A stretch of DNA of 7,675 nt from Balneolales bacterium (GCA_007116685.1 SKIC01000274.1:1-7675), one strand, 5' to 3'. Positions 1 through 5,932 are shown, counted from the first letter of the stretch. Numbers and translations: made by a program. Notes: generated by a model from the letters alone, not told the origin.

Positions 1-2
1 CC

Positions 3-578
3 AAAGAATTGCTCGAAAAAGCATATACCTACGAAGAATACAGAAACCTTATTGAAACTCTTTTGGCCGAAAATAAAACTACCGGAGATAACCATTCTGA
101 GGCCATGATTAATTATACCAAGATGAATCTGCACAGAATGTTGCGTCTTGAGAAAAAGCCAGATTTGAATGAAGAATTACAGGCTGCGATGGCTTCTGTC
201 AGTGTTCCGCAAACCTGGCTGGTTATTGCGGAAGCTTGGTGCGGTGATGTAGCCCAAAACTTGCCAACTATTCAGAAAATGGCTGATGCTTCTGAATTTG
301 TGACCTTAAAAATCGTACTCAGAGATGAGCATCCGGAATTGATAAAAAAGTACGCTTACAATGGAACATTATCGATTCCCCGAATTATAGCCATCACCGA
401 AGAGCTTGAAGAACTGTGGGTGTGGGGACCTCGTCCAAAAGAATGTCAGGACTTGATGATGGAACTAAAAAACCGCGACGATTTGGATGTGTGGAAAAAA
501 GCAGAAGCCGTTCATAAATGGTATGCCAAAGACAAAACCCGTTTGCTTCAGCAGGAGTTTTTGGAAATGGTAGGCTAA
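3..578 (+). CDS. Thioredoxin-family protein with single-cysteine WCGD site (5' end outside window)
   Basis: The reading frame is open to the left edge (Lys-Glu-Leu-Leu-Glu...), so the true start is probably a few codons upstream; the TTG at 9 is an in-frame possibility but not convincing. Counting from that TTG there are 189 residues. An alpha-helical N-terminal region of about 65 residues precedes a thioredoxin fold with strand TWLVIAEAWCGD (residues 69-80), a second strand VTLKIVLRD (98-106) and a cis-proline-like SIP (122-124). The active-site position reads W-C-G-D-V, so the first cysteine (C78) is kept and the resolving cysteine of CxxC is absent; the only other cysteine is C146 near the C-terminus. 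From memory this is the usual form of a Bacteroidota-type thioredoxin-like family of about 190 residues. No signal peptide can be judged because the start is missing. A classical dithiol-disulfide exchange role is doubtful and the physiological partner is unknown. The gene ends in TAA and is followed by a terminator. Confidence 0.85.
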   Translation, partial: KELLEKAYTYEEYRNLIETLLAENKTTGDNHSEAMINYTKMNLHRMLRLEKKPDLNEELQAAMASVSVPQTWLVIAEAWCGDVAQNLPTIQKMADASEFVTLKIVLRDEHPELIKKYAYNGTLSIPRIIAITEELEELWVWGPRPKECQDLMMELKNRDDLDVWKKAEAVHKWYAKDKTRLLQQEFLEMVG

Positions 579-627
579 GGTTCCAATCTGAAACCGAAGA
601 ATAACTCAATCTACTGCACAAATATAT

Positions 628-660
628 AAAGTCCCCTCTATTCGAGGGGCTTTGCTTTTA
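628..660 (+). terminator. Rho-independent terminator of the thioredoxin-like gene
   Basis: CCCCTC (633-638) pairs with GAGGGG (644-649) around a 5-nt TATTC loop. AAAG (628-631) and CTTT (650-653) extend the stem past one bulged T at 632. A T-rich stretch GCTTTTA follows. It lies 50 nt after the stop at 578. On the minus strand the same hairpin is followed by the A/T-rich ATATATTTG, so it may also stop transcription of the convergent dehydrogenase gene, less efficiently. Confidence 0.8.
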
Positions 661-722
661 TACTCTGTAACTCACTATCCTCTAAGCAGTCTGTACTGTC
701 TTCTAGGCTTTAAGTCTTGGTT

Positions 723-1883
723 TTAGGCTAACTCAGATTCTGTGATAGTGATATTCAGTCCTTTGGATTTTAATCCTTCAAGGAATTCATCACCAGGTAC
801 AACTTCTTCAGGAGCAAAAACTCCATAATTGTTGCCCAGTTTCTTTTGCTTGATGAGCTCAGCGACAACAAGTGTTGGCAGCGCAGTAGAGTACATCAAA
901 CCCGAGATATTGAGTTCGTCATTATGTTTTTCTACAATCTCGTACACCTTTTCAATTTGCTTACCGTCTTTTTCACCAATCACTTTAATCTTAGTCAAAG
1001 CAATATCTGTTGGTGATTGAGGTAAATTACGCAGCAATTGACGAATCAGTAACTTCTTGTAGGTCATGCTAGAGCGAATGTCAATAAGACTGTCGGAATC
1101 GAATCCCAAATCAAACAATGACTTAATGATGTTTCTGTGACCCGGATAGCGAAGGGTTTTGAATTCGAGTTTGTCTACTTTGCCTTCCAACAATTTTGCC
1201 AAAGTTGCACTTTGTCCGCTAGTGTAAAAAGACTCCAATTCACCAAGTTCCGGCATGCTTTTGAAAATTACAGTTTCGTGACCATCAAGTGCCTTAACGT
1301 TGGTTAGTTTACCGTTTTCCAGAATGAAGGTGTCGCCCAAATACTCATTTACAAGTCCTGCCGGAGAAAAACTAAGTTGATAATTGAGAGGCGGGATAGG
1401 ATCAAGCGGTAAGCCTGCCGAACGCATACGAATGGAATCGACTTTGTCGAATACTTTAAAAGCTTGCATGGCAACAATGTTTACCAATCCAGGGGCTAAA
1501 CCACAGTTTGGGAGAGCAAAAATTTCTTTTGCCTTTGCGGCTTCATGCAATTCCTTTTGCTTTTCGAAAGTGGCATCATTAGCACCAAAATCAAGATAAT
1601 TTATGCCGTTTTTGATGGCGAGACGCGTAATTCTTCTGTTGTACTCGTACGGCAGAGCTGAAATCAGGCAATCGAAACCCTTAATAAGTCCTGATACAGC
1701 TAGTTGCTGTTCTATTCCGACTTTATGGGTTCGTAGTTTGCTACTCTTTATCTCATTTGTTAACTCATTAAGCGCAAAACCATTTTTATCAAGAAGTACG
1801 ACCTTTGTTACAGAATCTTGAGCACATAAAACTTTTGTGAGTGCAGCACCAACTGTTCCGGCGCCAATAATCGCTAATTTCAT
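723..1883 (-). CDS. Saccharopine dehydrogenase-family oxidoreductase, closest in motifs to lysine 6-dehydrogenase
   Basis: This is a 386-residue protein starting at ATG 1883 (MKLAIIGAGTVG). The frame could begin at GTG 1949, but that adds 22 residues ahead of the nucleotide-binding strand, where family members normally start. Residues 1-13 form the Rossmann beta-alpha-beta with GxGxxG (GAGTVG), and VVLLDK ends the next strand, as in NAD(P)-binding folds. Around residues 126-133 is NCGLAPGL, matching the (D/N)xGLAPG signature of the family. Later GLPLDPIPPLNYQLSFS and TLRYPGH match motifs I recall from L-lysine 6-dehydrogenases, and also from saccharopine reductases and carboxynorspermidine synthase-like enzymes. 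The likely reaction is NAD(P)-dependent oxidation or reduction at the epsilon-amino group of lysine or saccharopine in the cytoplasm, with substrate not settled. The gene stands alone, convergent with the thioredoxin-like gene and divergent from ssrA, with no lysine-pathway neighbour to help. Its family is near certain; the lysine-dehydrogenase assignment is about 40 percent. Confidence 0.9.
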   Translation of the reverse strand: MKLAIIGAGTVGAALTKVLCAQDSVTKVVLLDKNGFALNELTNEIKSSKLRTHKVGIEQQLAVSGLIKGFDCLISALPYEYNRRITRLAIKNGINYLDFGANDATFEKQKELHEAAKAKEIFALPNCGLAPGLVNIVAMQAFKVFDKVDSIRMRSAGLPLDPIPPLNYQLSFSPAGLVNEYLGDTFILENGKLTNVKALDGHETVIFKSMPELGELESFYTSGQSATLAKLLEGKVDKLEFKTLRYPGHRNIIKSLFDLGFDSDSLIDIRSSMTYKKLLIRQLLRNLPQSPTDIALTKIKVIGEKDGKQIEKVYEIVEKHNDELNISGLMYSTALPTLVVAELIKQKKLGNNYGVFAPEEVVPGDEFLEGLKSKGLNITITESELA

Positions 1884-1935
1884 AGAATGAATACGTGTTG
1901 TTTTTCGAGTATATCCAATTTCGTATAAAGATATC

Positions 1936-1966
1936 CAAAAATAGAGCACAAATACTATTAAAGAAT
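1936..1966 (-). promoter_or_regulatory. Candidate promoter of the dehydrogenase gene
   Basis: Read on the minus strand, 1943-1936 is TATTTTTG, an exact match to the Bacteroidota -7 consensus TAnnTTTG. About 19-20 nt upstream is only a weak -33 match (TTCT/TTCTT, near 1962-1966). It would give a leader of roughly 45 nt before ATG 1883. The inference depends on this organism using a Bacteroidota-type primary sigma factor. Confidence 0.35.
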
Positions 1967-1983
1967 TGTGTCCGTTAATGATA

Positions 1984-2013
1984 TTTACAGTAATAAGTGA
2001 TATTTTCTACACT
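1984..2013 (+). promoter_or_regulatory. Candidate promoter of ssrA (tmRNA)
   Basis: TTTACA (1984-1989) is 5/6 to the sigma-70 -35 box. It is followed after 18 nt by TACACT (2008-2013), 4/6 to the -10 box. The same positions can be read as a weaker Bacteroidota pair (TTTA, 20 nt, TACACTTA). Transcription would begin around 2020, leaving a short leader to be removed by RNase P at the mature 5' end (2034). It shares the intergenic space with the divergent dehydrogenase promoter. Confidence 0.4.
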
Positions 2014-2033
2014 TAGTTCACTTTTCAGAATAT

Positions 2034-2400
2034 GGGGGTGAAATTGGCTTCGACGGGATGAGTACAGTCGCAGGCTGCATGTCGGGTTTTCTTCTATTGG
2101 TTCCCGTGAATAACTGGTAGAGCAAACGTAAATGCAAACAATTACGAATACAGAATGGCTGCCTAAACGCGCCTTTCCGTTCTGCTTCCTGCCTGCCGGT
2201 TGGCGGGTTTCAGAGCGCCATCAATAATCGGATAGCACAGGTGATATGATCGTGTTCGCCTTGTGAAATAAGTACGATCTGGCGCAAGGTCGTCGGCCAC
2301 CCGGCAAAACCTTGTGTGAGATTTAAAAGGGTGGCTAAACATGTAGAGGCTTGACGGTTTGCCATTTCGGACCGGGGTTCGACTCCCCGCACCTCCACAA
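2034..2400 (+). ncRNA. ssrA: Transfer-messenger RNA (tmRNA), one-piece form
   Basis: The 5' end begins GGGGGTGAAATTGGCTTCGA, the conserved tmRNA start that forms the acceptor stem and D-like region. The 3' end has the T-arm CGGGG-TTCGACT-CCCCG (2373-2389). CACCTCC (2390-2396) pairs with GGGGGTG (2034-2040) to close a 7-bp acceptor stem with one G-U pair, and A2397 is the discriminator base. The next three bases are CAA, not CCA, so the CCA tail must be added after transcription; the mature encoded part is 2034-2397. The reading frame lies at 2134-2166. A GC-rich hairpin (stem 2192-2197 with 2202-2207, loop GGTT) lies after the tag and fits one of the pseudoknot domains. The molecule is charged with alanine, enters stalled ribosomes with SmpB, and tags the incomplete protein for proteolysis. 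It stands alone, with its own promoter and terminator. No permuted two-piece layout is present. Confidence 0.97.
2134..2166 (+). other. tmRNA proteolysis-tag reading frame, ANNYEYRMAA
   Basis: The resume codon is GCA at 2134. Ten codons, GCA AAC AAT TAC GAA TAC then AGA ATG GCT GCC, precede a single TAA (2164-2166). With the charged alanine the appended peptide would be AANNYEYRMAA. The start ANN and end AA are typical. The penultimate block RMAA replaces the common ALAA, so the protease-recognised end has Met where Leu is usual and an Arg at the residue before it. Confidence 0.92.
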
Positions 2401-2409
2401 ACTGTTCCT

Positions 2410-2449
2410 AAAAGCTCCTGTTAGCAAATTTGTTAGCAGGGGCTTTTTT
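2410..2449 (+). terminator. Rho-independent terminator of ssrA
   Basis: AAAAGCTCCTG (2410-2420) pairs over 11 bp with CAGGGGCTTTT (2437-2447), with one G-U pair and a 16-nt loop. A run of six T (2444-2449) is partly in and partly after the stem. It lies 13 nt past the tmRNA discriminator base. Confidence 0.88.
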
Positions 2450-2530
2450 ATTCTTATAAATAAGAAGTAAAACAGGTCTATTTACACTTATTTAGCAAAT
2501 AATAGAAACGATATAAATTATTGGGACCAA

Positions 2531-2562
2531 TTGTTTTTTACAGGATTGATTACTATCTATTG
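2531..2562 (+). promoter_or_regulatory. Candidate promoter of the TM2-domain gene
   Basis: TTG (2531-2533) is followed after 20 nt by TATCTATTG (2554-2562), which resembles the Bacteroidota TAnnTTTG box with one extra base. It would place the start site some 20-25 nt before ATG 2594. The upstream stretch 2450-2530 is A/T-rich and holds other weak look-alikes (TTTACA at 2481, TATAAA at 2512), so the choice is uncertain. I see nothing else in 2450-2593. Confidence 0.3.
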
Positions 2563-2593
2563 GCTTCACTTTTAACCTAAATAATGATGTGAT

Positions 2594-3019
2594 ATGAAAA
2601 AACTACTGTTACTTATGCTTTGCCTCGGGCTAACTACAACGGTTGCGATGGCAAATCCGGCAGATCAGTTCATGGTTGATGAATTTGCTGTTGAGACGTT
2701 ATTTGAAACATCAAACGAAGTATCTCTTTCTATGGATACTGCCGGTTTGTTTGCTTCAAATTCCTTTGGCGCTATTACTAACGAGCCTGATGCTGTTGTA
2801 GCATTCGTTTTGGCTTGGTTTGTGGGTAGCCTTGGGGTTCACAGATTGTACCTTGGTACCAATACTCTGACTTTTGTTGGATATATCCTGACTCTAGGTG
2901 GTTGCGGTATTGCAGCTTTTGGAGACTGGGTTGTACTTCTTTTAGCTGTAGTTGGGCAGAGGGAACTAACTCCATACGTAAATAACCCACGTTTCTTTAT
3001 GTGGGCTGGTGGTAATTAA
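2594..3019 (+). CDS. Exported TM2-domain protein
   Basis: This 141-residue protein begins with a Sec signal peptide: KK, a leucine-rich core and the cleavage motif AMA before NP at residues 20-21. There is no proper lipobox, because C10 sits inside the hydrophobic core. A polar linker (about 21-65) follows. Residues about 66-120 form a TM2 domain: a first membrane helix AVVAFVLAWFVGSLG, the turn motif GVHRLYLG (81-88), and a second helical region GYILTLGGCGIAAFGDWVVLLLA with the conserved aspartate at D111. A short tail ends PYVNNPRFFMWAGGN. TM2 domains are small two-helix modules of unknown biochemical role. The ATG at 2594 is chosen because the signal peptide starts there; no Shine-Dalgarno sequence is evident. 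The gene is monocistronic, with a terminator immediately after. Its TM2 turn resembles the PGxGxxYAG modules of the two convergent genes downstream, which may indicate distant kinship. Confidence 0.88.
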   Translation: MKKLLLLMLCLGLTTTVAMANPADQFMVDEFAVETLFETSNEVSLSMDTAGLFASNSFGAITNEPDAVVAFVLAWFVGSLGVHRLYLGTNTLTFVGYILTLGGCGIAAFGDWVVLLLAVVGQRELTPYVNNPRFFMWAGGN

Positions 3020-3042
3020 CGCTTTTCAGCATAATTATTTTC

Positions 3043-3076
3043 AGGGTTGTAATACTTGTATTGCAACCCTTTTTTT
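3043..3076 (+). terminator. Rho-independent terminator of the TM2-domain gene
   Basis: GGGTTGTAATA (3044-3054) pairs with TATTGCAACCC (3059-3069), 11 bp with one G-U pair and a 4-nt CTTG loop, followed by seven T (3070-3076). Its T run overlaps the stop codon of the convergent gene ending at 3075. On the minus strand the hairpin directly follows that stop but lacks a good T tract, so any action in that direction would be weaker. Confidence 0.88.
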
Positions 3077-3947
3077 ATTTCTGGATTTGGCGTTCGAAAT
3101 TTAAAATTAGATTTCTCAGTGTTTCGTTGTAGCGAATGGTGGTGTTATTATTATTTCGTTCAGTAAGAATCTGGGCGCGGTCTGTTCCGCCAAAATACAC
3201 TGCCTGGAAAACACCACCTCCGGTTAATATGGCAGTAGCGTAATAACCTGTCCATAAATTATAGCCCATCCATCCAAGAGCCGAGAACTGCAAACCCGCT
3301 GAAACCAAGCCCTCACGCCATTCTCCGGCGTACATTTGTCCACCACCAGGCACGAAAGTCGCTATCCAACCGGCTCTTTCAGGGCTTTTTAAGCTTGGTT
3401 GATTTTGATACTGCGTGCTTAATTCATCGAAATTTTCAAGAACTCCGTATCGTTGGACGGCTAATTCAAAGGCGTCATCCCAGTTTTGGAGTTCATTCAA
3501 AGCCAGAATTCTGATATAGGCTAATTCTTCTTTTTGCTCAGACATTTCAGGCAAAAAGAACGTGATTTGATTTAATTCATTAATAACCTGCCGCCAGTCT
3601 CGACTTAGATATCTTACCAGCACTCTCTCCGCTCTGATTTTAAAATGTAGGTTATCTGATATAGCATTATAGCGAGTGCGATTTAAAACCCGCATAGCAG
3701 TTTCATATTCCCTTAAAGAACGGAGAGATTTGGCCCTTCCCAAATTCGCCTCTGCCTGAATGAGCGCATTACCATGTTCAAAGAATACTCGTTCATAAGC
3801 AAGCGAAGCCTCTCGGTATTGCCCGTTTTCGAGCAAACTATCGGCTGTTGTGAACAGATTTTCCTGATTTGCGAGCATTGCATCAGGGAAAAACAGTACG
3901 AACAGGAATATGAATTTCAAAAAGGATTTGATTATTGAGCGCATCAT
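3075..3947 (-). CDS. Exported helical-repeat (TPR-like) protein with C-terminal PGGGQMYAG membrane module
   Basis: The product has 290 residues. Residues 1-26 are a signal peptide (MMRSIIKSFLKFIFLF..., cleavage near AMLA/NQ); the start may be either of the two adjacent ATGs at 3947 and 3944. Two TPR-like helical pairs can be read at about 33-60 (ADSLLENGQYREASLAYERV) and 66-93 (NLGRAKSLRSLREYETAMRV), with further helices to about 170. The C-terminal region has WIATFVPGGGQMYAGEWREG (194-213), then two hydrophobic stretches (about 214-232 and 235-255), and a polar tail. This module is like the proline-glycine turn plus membrane helices seen in TM2 and DUF5683-type proteins. The gene starts 65 nt inside the end of the preceding gene, so it is the last member of the four-gene operon and probably translationally coupled. 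Its product is likely held in the inner membrane with the repeats in the periplasm. No enzymatic motif is visible; function unknown. Confidence 0.85.
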   Translation of the reverse strand: MMRSIIKSFLKFIFLFVLFFPDAMLANQENLFTTADSLLENGQYREASLAYERVFFEHGNALIQAEANLGRAKSLRSLREYETAMRVLNRTRYNAISDNLHFKIRAERVLVRYLSRDWRQVINELNQITFFLPEMSEQKEELAYIRILALNELQNWDDAFELAVQRYGVLENFDELSTQYQNQPSLKSPERAGWIATFVPGGGQMYAGEWREGLVSAGLQFSALGWMGYNLWTGYYATAILTGGGVFQAVYFGGTDRAQILTERNNNNTTIRYNETLRNLILNFERQIQK

Positions 3948-4791
3948 TGATGTCGTTATTAGCAGTACGTACGGTCCAGTAACTACCGTAAATATTTGCT
4001 GTGTAGAAAAGAGCCGTAAAAGAACCCGCCACTATCGTTCTGGCATCTAAAGAATTTGATTTCAGATAACTTTCCAGTGTAATTCCAGCCGGAATGCCAA
4101 CTTGCAGAAAAGCGGCAATAGCTTCGCCTTTTTTACCGGCGTACCATTTACCGGAGCCGGGCAGGATAGCCGATAAAAAAGCCGCAAATGCAGGAGATTT
4201 TTGCGGACGATTCCGTAATAATTGCTCCAGCTCGTTCAATTGATTCTGATGAGGGCGCAATTGTGGAAAACTGCCTGCCCATTGTTCTCTGATTTCATCA
4301 TATTGATCAAAATCTTGCTCCATCAGGGAAAAGCCACCAAGTAGAATAAGGCGTAATTCATTCTCTAGTGAGGTAGAAGTTTGCAGTTGACTCAAACTGT
4401 TTTGAGCAGTCATCAAGAGGGCAGAATCTTGAGTATTATGAGATAACCATGCTCGTTGGTAATTCAAGTAGAATTGGCTTTTCAAGAAGTTAGGATGAGA
4501 TTCGCCAACTTTTTCCAGTGCCAGTGTAGAACGTCTTTGCCAACCGGCCTGATAATCATTCCAACCCTGCAACCAATAGACGTCCTGAGCAAATTCTTCG
4601 TAGTTTTTTTCGGTGAGCTGATTCAGGAAAAAGCGTGCGTCATTCCATGAACGGGAATCTACCAGATATTCTGCAAACCTGATGTCACTTTGCGATACAA
4701 ATCCCTGAGCAGCAAGTTTGGTTGCACCAGAAACCAGCAGAATGAATGAAAAGATATAATACTTAATCACTGCTATATCTGTTGATTTCAT
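3883..4791 (-). CDS. Exported helical-repeat protein with C-terminal PGSGKWYAG membrane module (paralog-like neighbour)
   Basis: The protein has 302 residues if it starts at ATG 4791 (MKSTDIAVIKYYIFSFILL). A GTG at 4770 would also leave a full signal peptide and overlap the yidD stop by only 8 nt. The frame runs on upstream to 4848 but the added residues lie inside yidD. The signal peptide ends near KLAAQ (25-29). Residues about 35-195 are alpha-helical and repeat-like, with aromatic and acidic residues but no clear TPR consensus. Residues 204-224 carry AFLSAILPGSGKWYAGKKGEA followed by two hydrophobic stretches (about 225-240 and 251-268). Order of parts, length and the P-G-x-G-x-x-Y-A-G core match the next gene, which points to an ancient tandem duplication with strong divergence. 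The C-terminal 20 or so residues are encoded on DNA that also encodes the signal peptide of the next gene. Function unknown; an envelope protein is the best description. Confidence 0.82.
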   Translation of the reverse strand: MKSTDIAVIKYYIFSFILLVSGATKLAAQGFVSQSDIRFAEYLVDSRSWNDARFFLNQLTEKNYEEFAQDVYWLQGWNDYQAGWQRRSTLALEKVGESHPNFLKSQFYLNYQRAWLSHNTQDSALLMTAQNSLSQLQTSTSLENELRLILLGGFSLMEQDFDQYDEIREQWAGSFPQLRPHQNQLNELEQLLRNRPQKSPAFAAFLSAILPGSGKWYAGKKGEAIAAFLQVGIPAGITLESYLKSNSLDARTIVAGSFTALFYTANIYGSYWTVRTANNDINDALNNQILFEIHIPVRTVFP

Positions 4792-5218
4792 CACGAAAAC
4801 GCATACGGTTTTCATCCATACGGTGAGGAGGCAAATCCCAGGCGGCAATTTGGTTGCAGCGGCTGATGCGATCGGTTGTTAGCAGAACGCCGAGAACAAA
4901 ACCTTTCTCATTAATGGCTTGTGCTGAAAAATTGGAGCATGAGGGGTGATAAATACAACGATTCGACAAGGTGTTGGAGATTGAGCGCTGGTAGACATAT
5001 AACATCCCACTCAGAGTAAGCGAGACCGGATTGTATTTGGAAACCACAGAATTTCCAAGTAGACGGAATATGGGTTTTCTCTGAGTTTGAGGCTGTTGAT
5101 GTCTGTGCTCGGATATGACATCTAAATGATTTCCCGTTGATTGGCTGTAGGATTTTTCGGAATTAGCCAATAAAAAAATGCCAAATACGAAAAGAGGTGT
5201 GAATATTATTTTTCTCAT
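4763..5218 (-). CDS. yidD: YidD-family membrane protein insertion factor with N-terminal export signal
   Basis: The protein has 151 residues. The C-terminal part (about 70-135) is a clear YidD domain: LYVYQRSISNTLSNRCIYHP, then SCSNFSAQAINEKG (93-106) and DRISRC (116-121), with all three conserved cysteines (C88, C94, C121). In well-studied bacteria YidD is a small (about 70-90 residue) protein on the cytoplasmic face of the inner membrane that improves YidC/Sec-dependent insertion. It is usually encoded between rnpA and yidC. Here the domain follows about 65 extra residues beginning MRKIIFTPLFVFGIFLLANS, a typical signal peptide or membrane anchor, then a polar Gln/His-rich linker. The start ATG overlaps the TGA of the upstream gene as ATGA, and the 3' end overlaps the next gene by 29 nt. 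Family identity is secure. Cellular side and function are uncertain because of the export signal; it may be an additional copy separate from the housekeeping one. Confidence 0.9.
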   Translation of the reverse strand: MRKIIFTPLFVFGIFLLANSEKSYSQSTGNHLDVISEHRHQQPQTQRKPIFRLLGNSVVSKYNPVSLTLSGMLYVYQRSISNTLSNRCIYHPSCSNFSAQAINEKGFVLGVLLTTDRISRCNQIAAWDLPPHRMDENRMRFRDEINRYSSD

Positions 5219-5910
5219 TCGATTTCGTCAGGATCTGGAATTTGAATTTCCATGAGTTCAGGATTCACATCCTCATTAATGCGAATATTCCGGAAGCGAG
5301 TTTGAGAAACAGTGGAATCAGTCGGAGTTTCGAAATCGATGATGGTTATCGATTGTGGAAATTCATAGTCCAAAATATCGATATAATTGTGGAAATAGGT
5401 TTTTTGAATCACCTCGCCTTGCCGGTTGTAGGCACCCATAAAAATCGGGCGGAATCTATCGTGCACCAATTCAACATATTCTACGGTTTGTGCTAAATGC
5501 GTTGGGGCGTACCAGGTTGTTATTCTGATATTCTCATCAAATTCGGTATCGCCTTGTTCAAATCCGAGCTGATCCAAGCCCATTTCTTCGGTTTTGTTTT
5601 GGAAAAAGTGAAAAAAATGATTGGATTCGCTACTCATAGCTCTGTTTTGTTCACGAATTACTTCGCCGGTCTCCGGATCATAAATCAGAAATTCGCCTAA
5701 ATGATTTGTGCGGATGATTCTCTCAAAGGGATGAGAAAAATGGGTGAGCATAGTACCATTTACATGATAAAAAACTGTAGAATTAATTCGTGTGCTATTT
5801 CCCTGCTTCCACATTCGCGTTTCGATATCGGCCTGAATTTTTTCAAGGCGATCTCCACCGAAGCTTAGTCCGATAAGTAAGGTGATTAAAAAGGTGGTGA
5901 TGAGTTTCAT
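5215..5910 (-). CDS. Exported LolA-like protein (putative outer-membrane lipoprotein carrier)
   Basis: The protein has 231 residues, starting with signal peptide MKLITTFLITLLIGLSFGG before D20. There is no cysteine after it, so it is a soluble periplasmic protein rather than a lipoprotein. The mature part reads as amphipathic beta strands with a LolA-type pattern: VFYHVNGTMLTHFSHPFERIIRTNHLGEFLIYDPETGEV (about 46-84), then FFHFFQN and further strands ending in the segment IRINEDVNPELMEIQIPDP. LolA folds are half-open beta barrels that shuttle lipoproteins between inner and outer membrane; the NxxGExxIYDPxTGEV stretch is a recognisable feature of the LolA-like group. Sequence conservation in this group is low, so the carrier role is inferred. 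It is the first gene of the four-gene operon and overlaps yidD by ATGA. A candidate promoter lies just upstream. Confidence 0.65.
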   Translation of the reverse strand: MKLITTFLITLLIGLSFGGDRLEKIQADIETRMWKQGNSTRINSTVFYHVNGTMLTHFSHPFERIIRTNHLGEFLIYDPETGEVIREQNRAMSSESNHFFHFFQNKTEEMGLDQLGFEQGDTEFDENIRITTWYAPTHLAQTVEYVELVHDRFRPIFMGAYNRQGEVIQKTYFHNYIDILDYEFPQSITIIDFETPTDSTVSQTRFRNIRINEDVNPELMEIQIPDPDEIE

Positions 5911-5932
5911 AAAGAGATATTTGGTGCAGGCG

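Noticed and set aside
394..621. Minus-strand open frame across the end of the thioredoxin-like gene
   Set aside because: It is antisense to conserved thioredoxin-fold sequence and resembles no protein I know.
661..722. CAGT...ACTG and TAGGCT repeats between the first two genes
   Set aside because: They are very short and weak; no stable structure beyond the neighbouring terminator.
1884..1949. Upstream GTG start for the dehydrogenase
   Set aside because: The added 22 residues precede the Rossmann strand that normally begins the protein, and they would cover the predicted promoter box.
2210..2398. Minus-strand open frame of 62 codons
   Set aside because: It lies wholly inside the tmRNA gene on the opposite strand and has no independent coding support; spurious frames over tmRNA 3' ends are common.
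2421..2437. TTAGC direct repeats around CAAATTTG, possible operator
   Set aside because: They form the loop of the ssrA terminator; no spacing or context supports a regulator site.
2477..2505. CTATT...AATAG inverted repeat upstream of the TM2 gene
   Set aside because: The stem is only about 5 A/T-rich pairs with a large loop, expected by chance in this composition.
3883..3947. Possible frameshift splitting one long gene into the two repeat proteins
   Set aside because: Each protein has its own signal peptide, helical region and C-terminal membrane module, so they are two complete genes rather than one broken gene.
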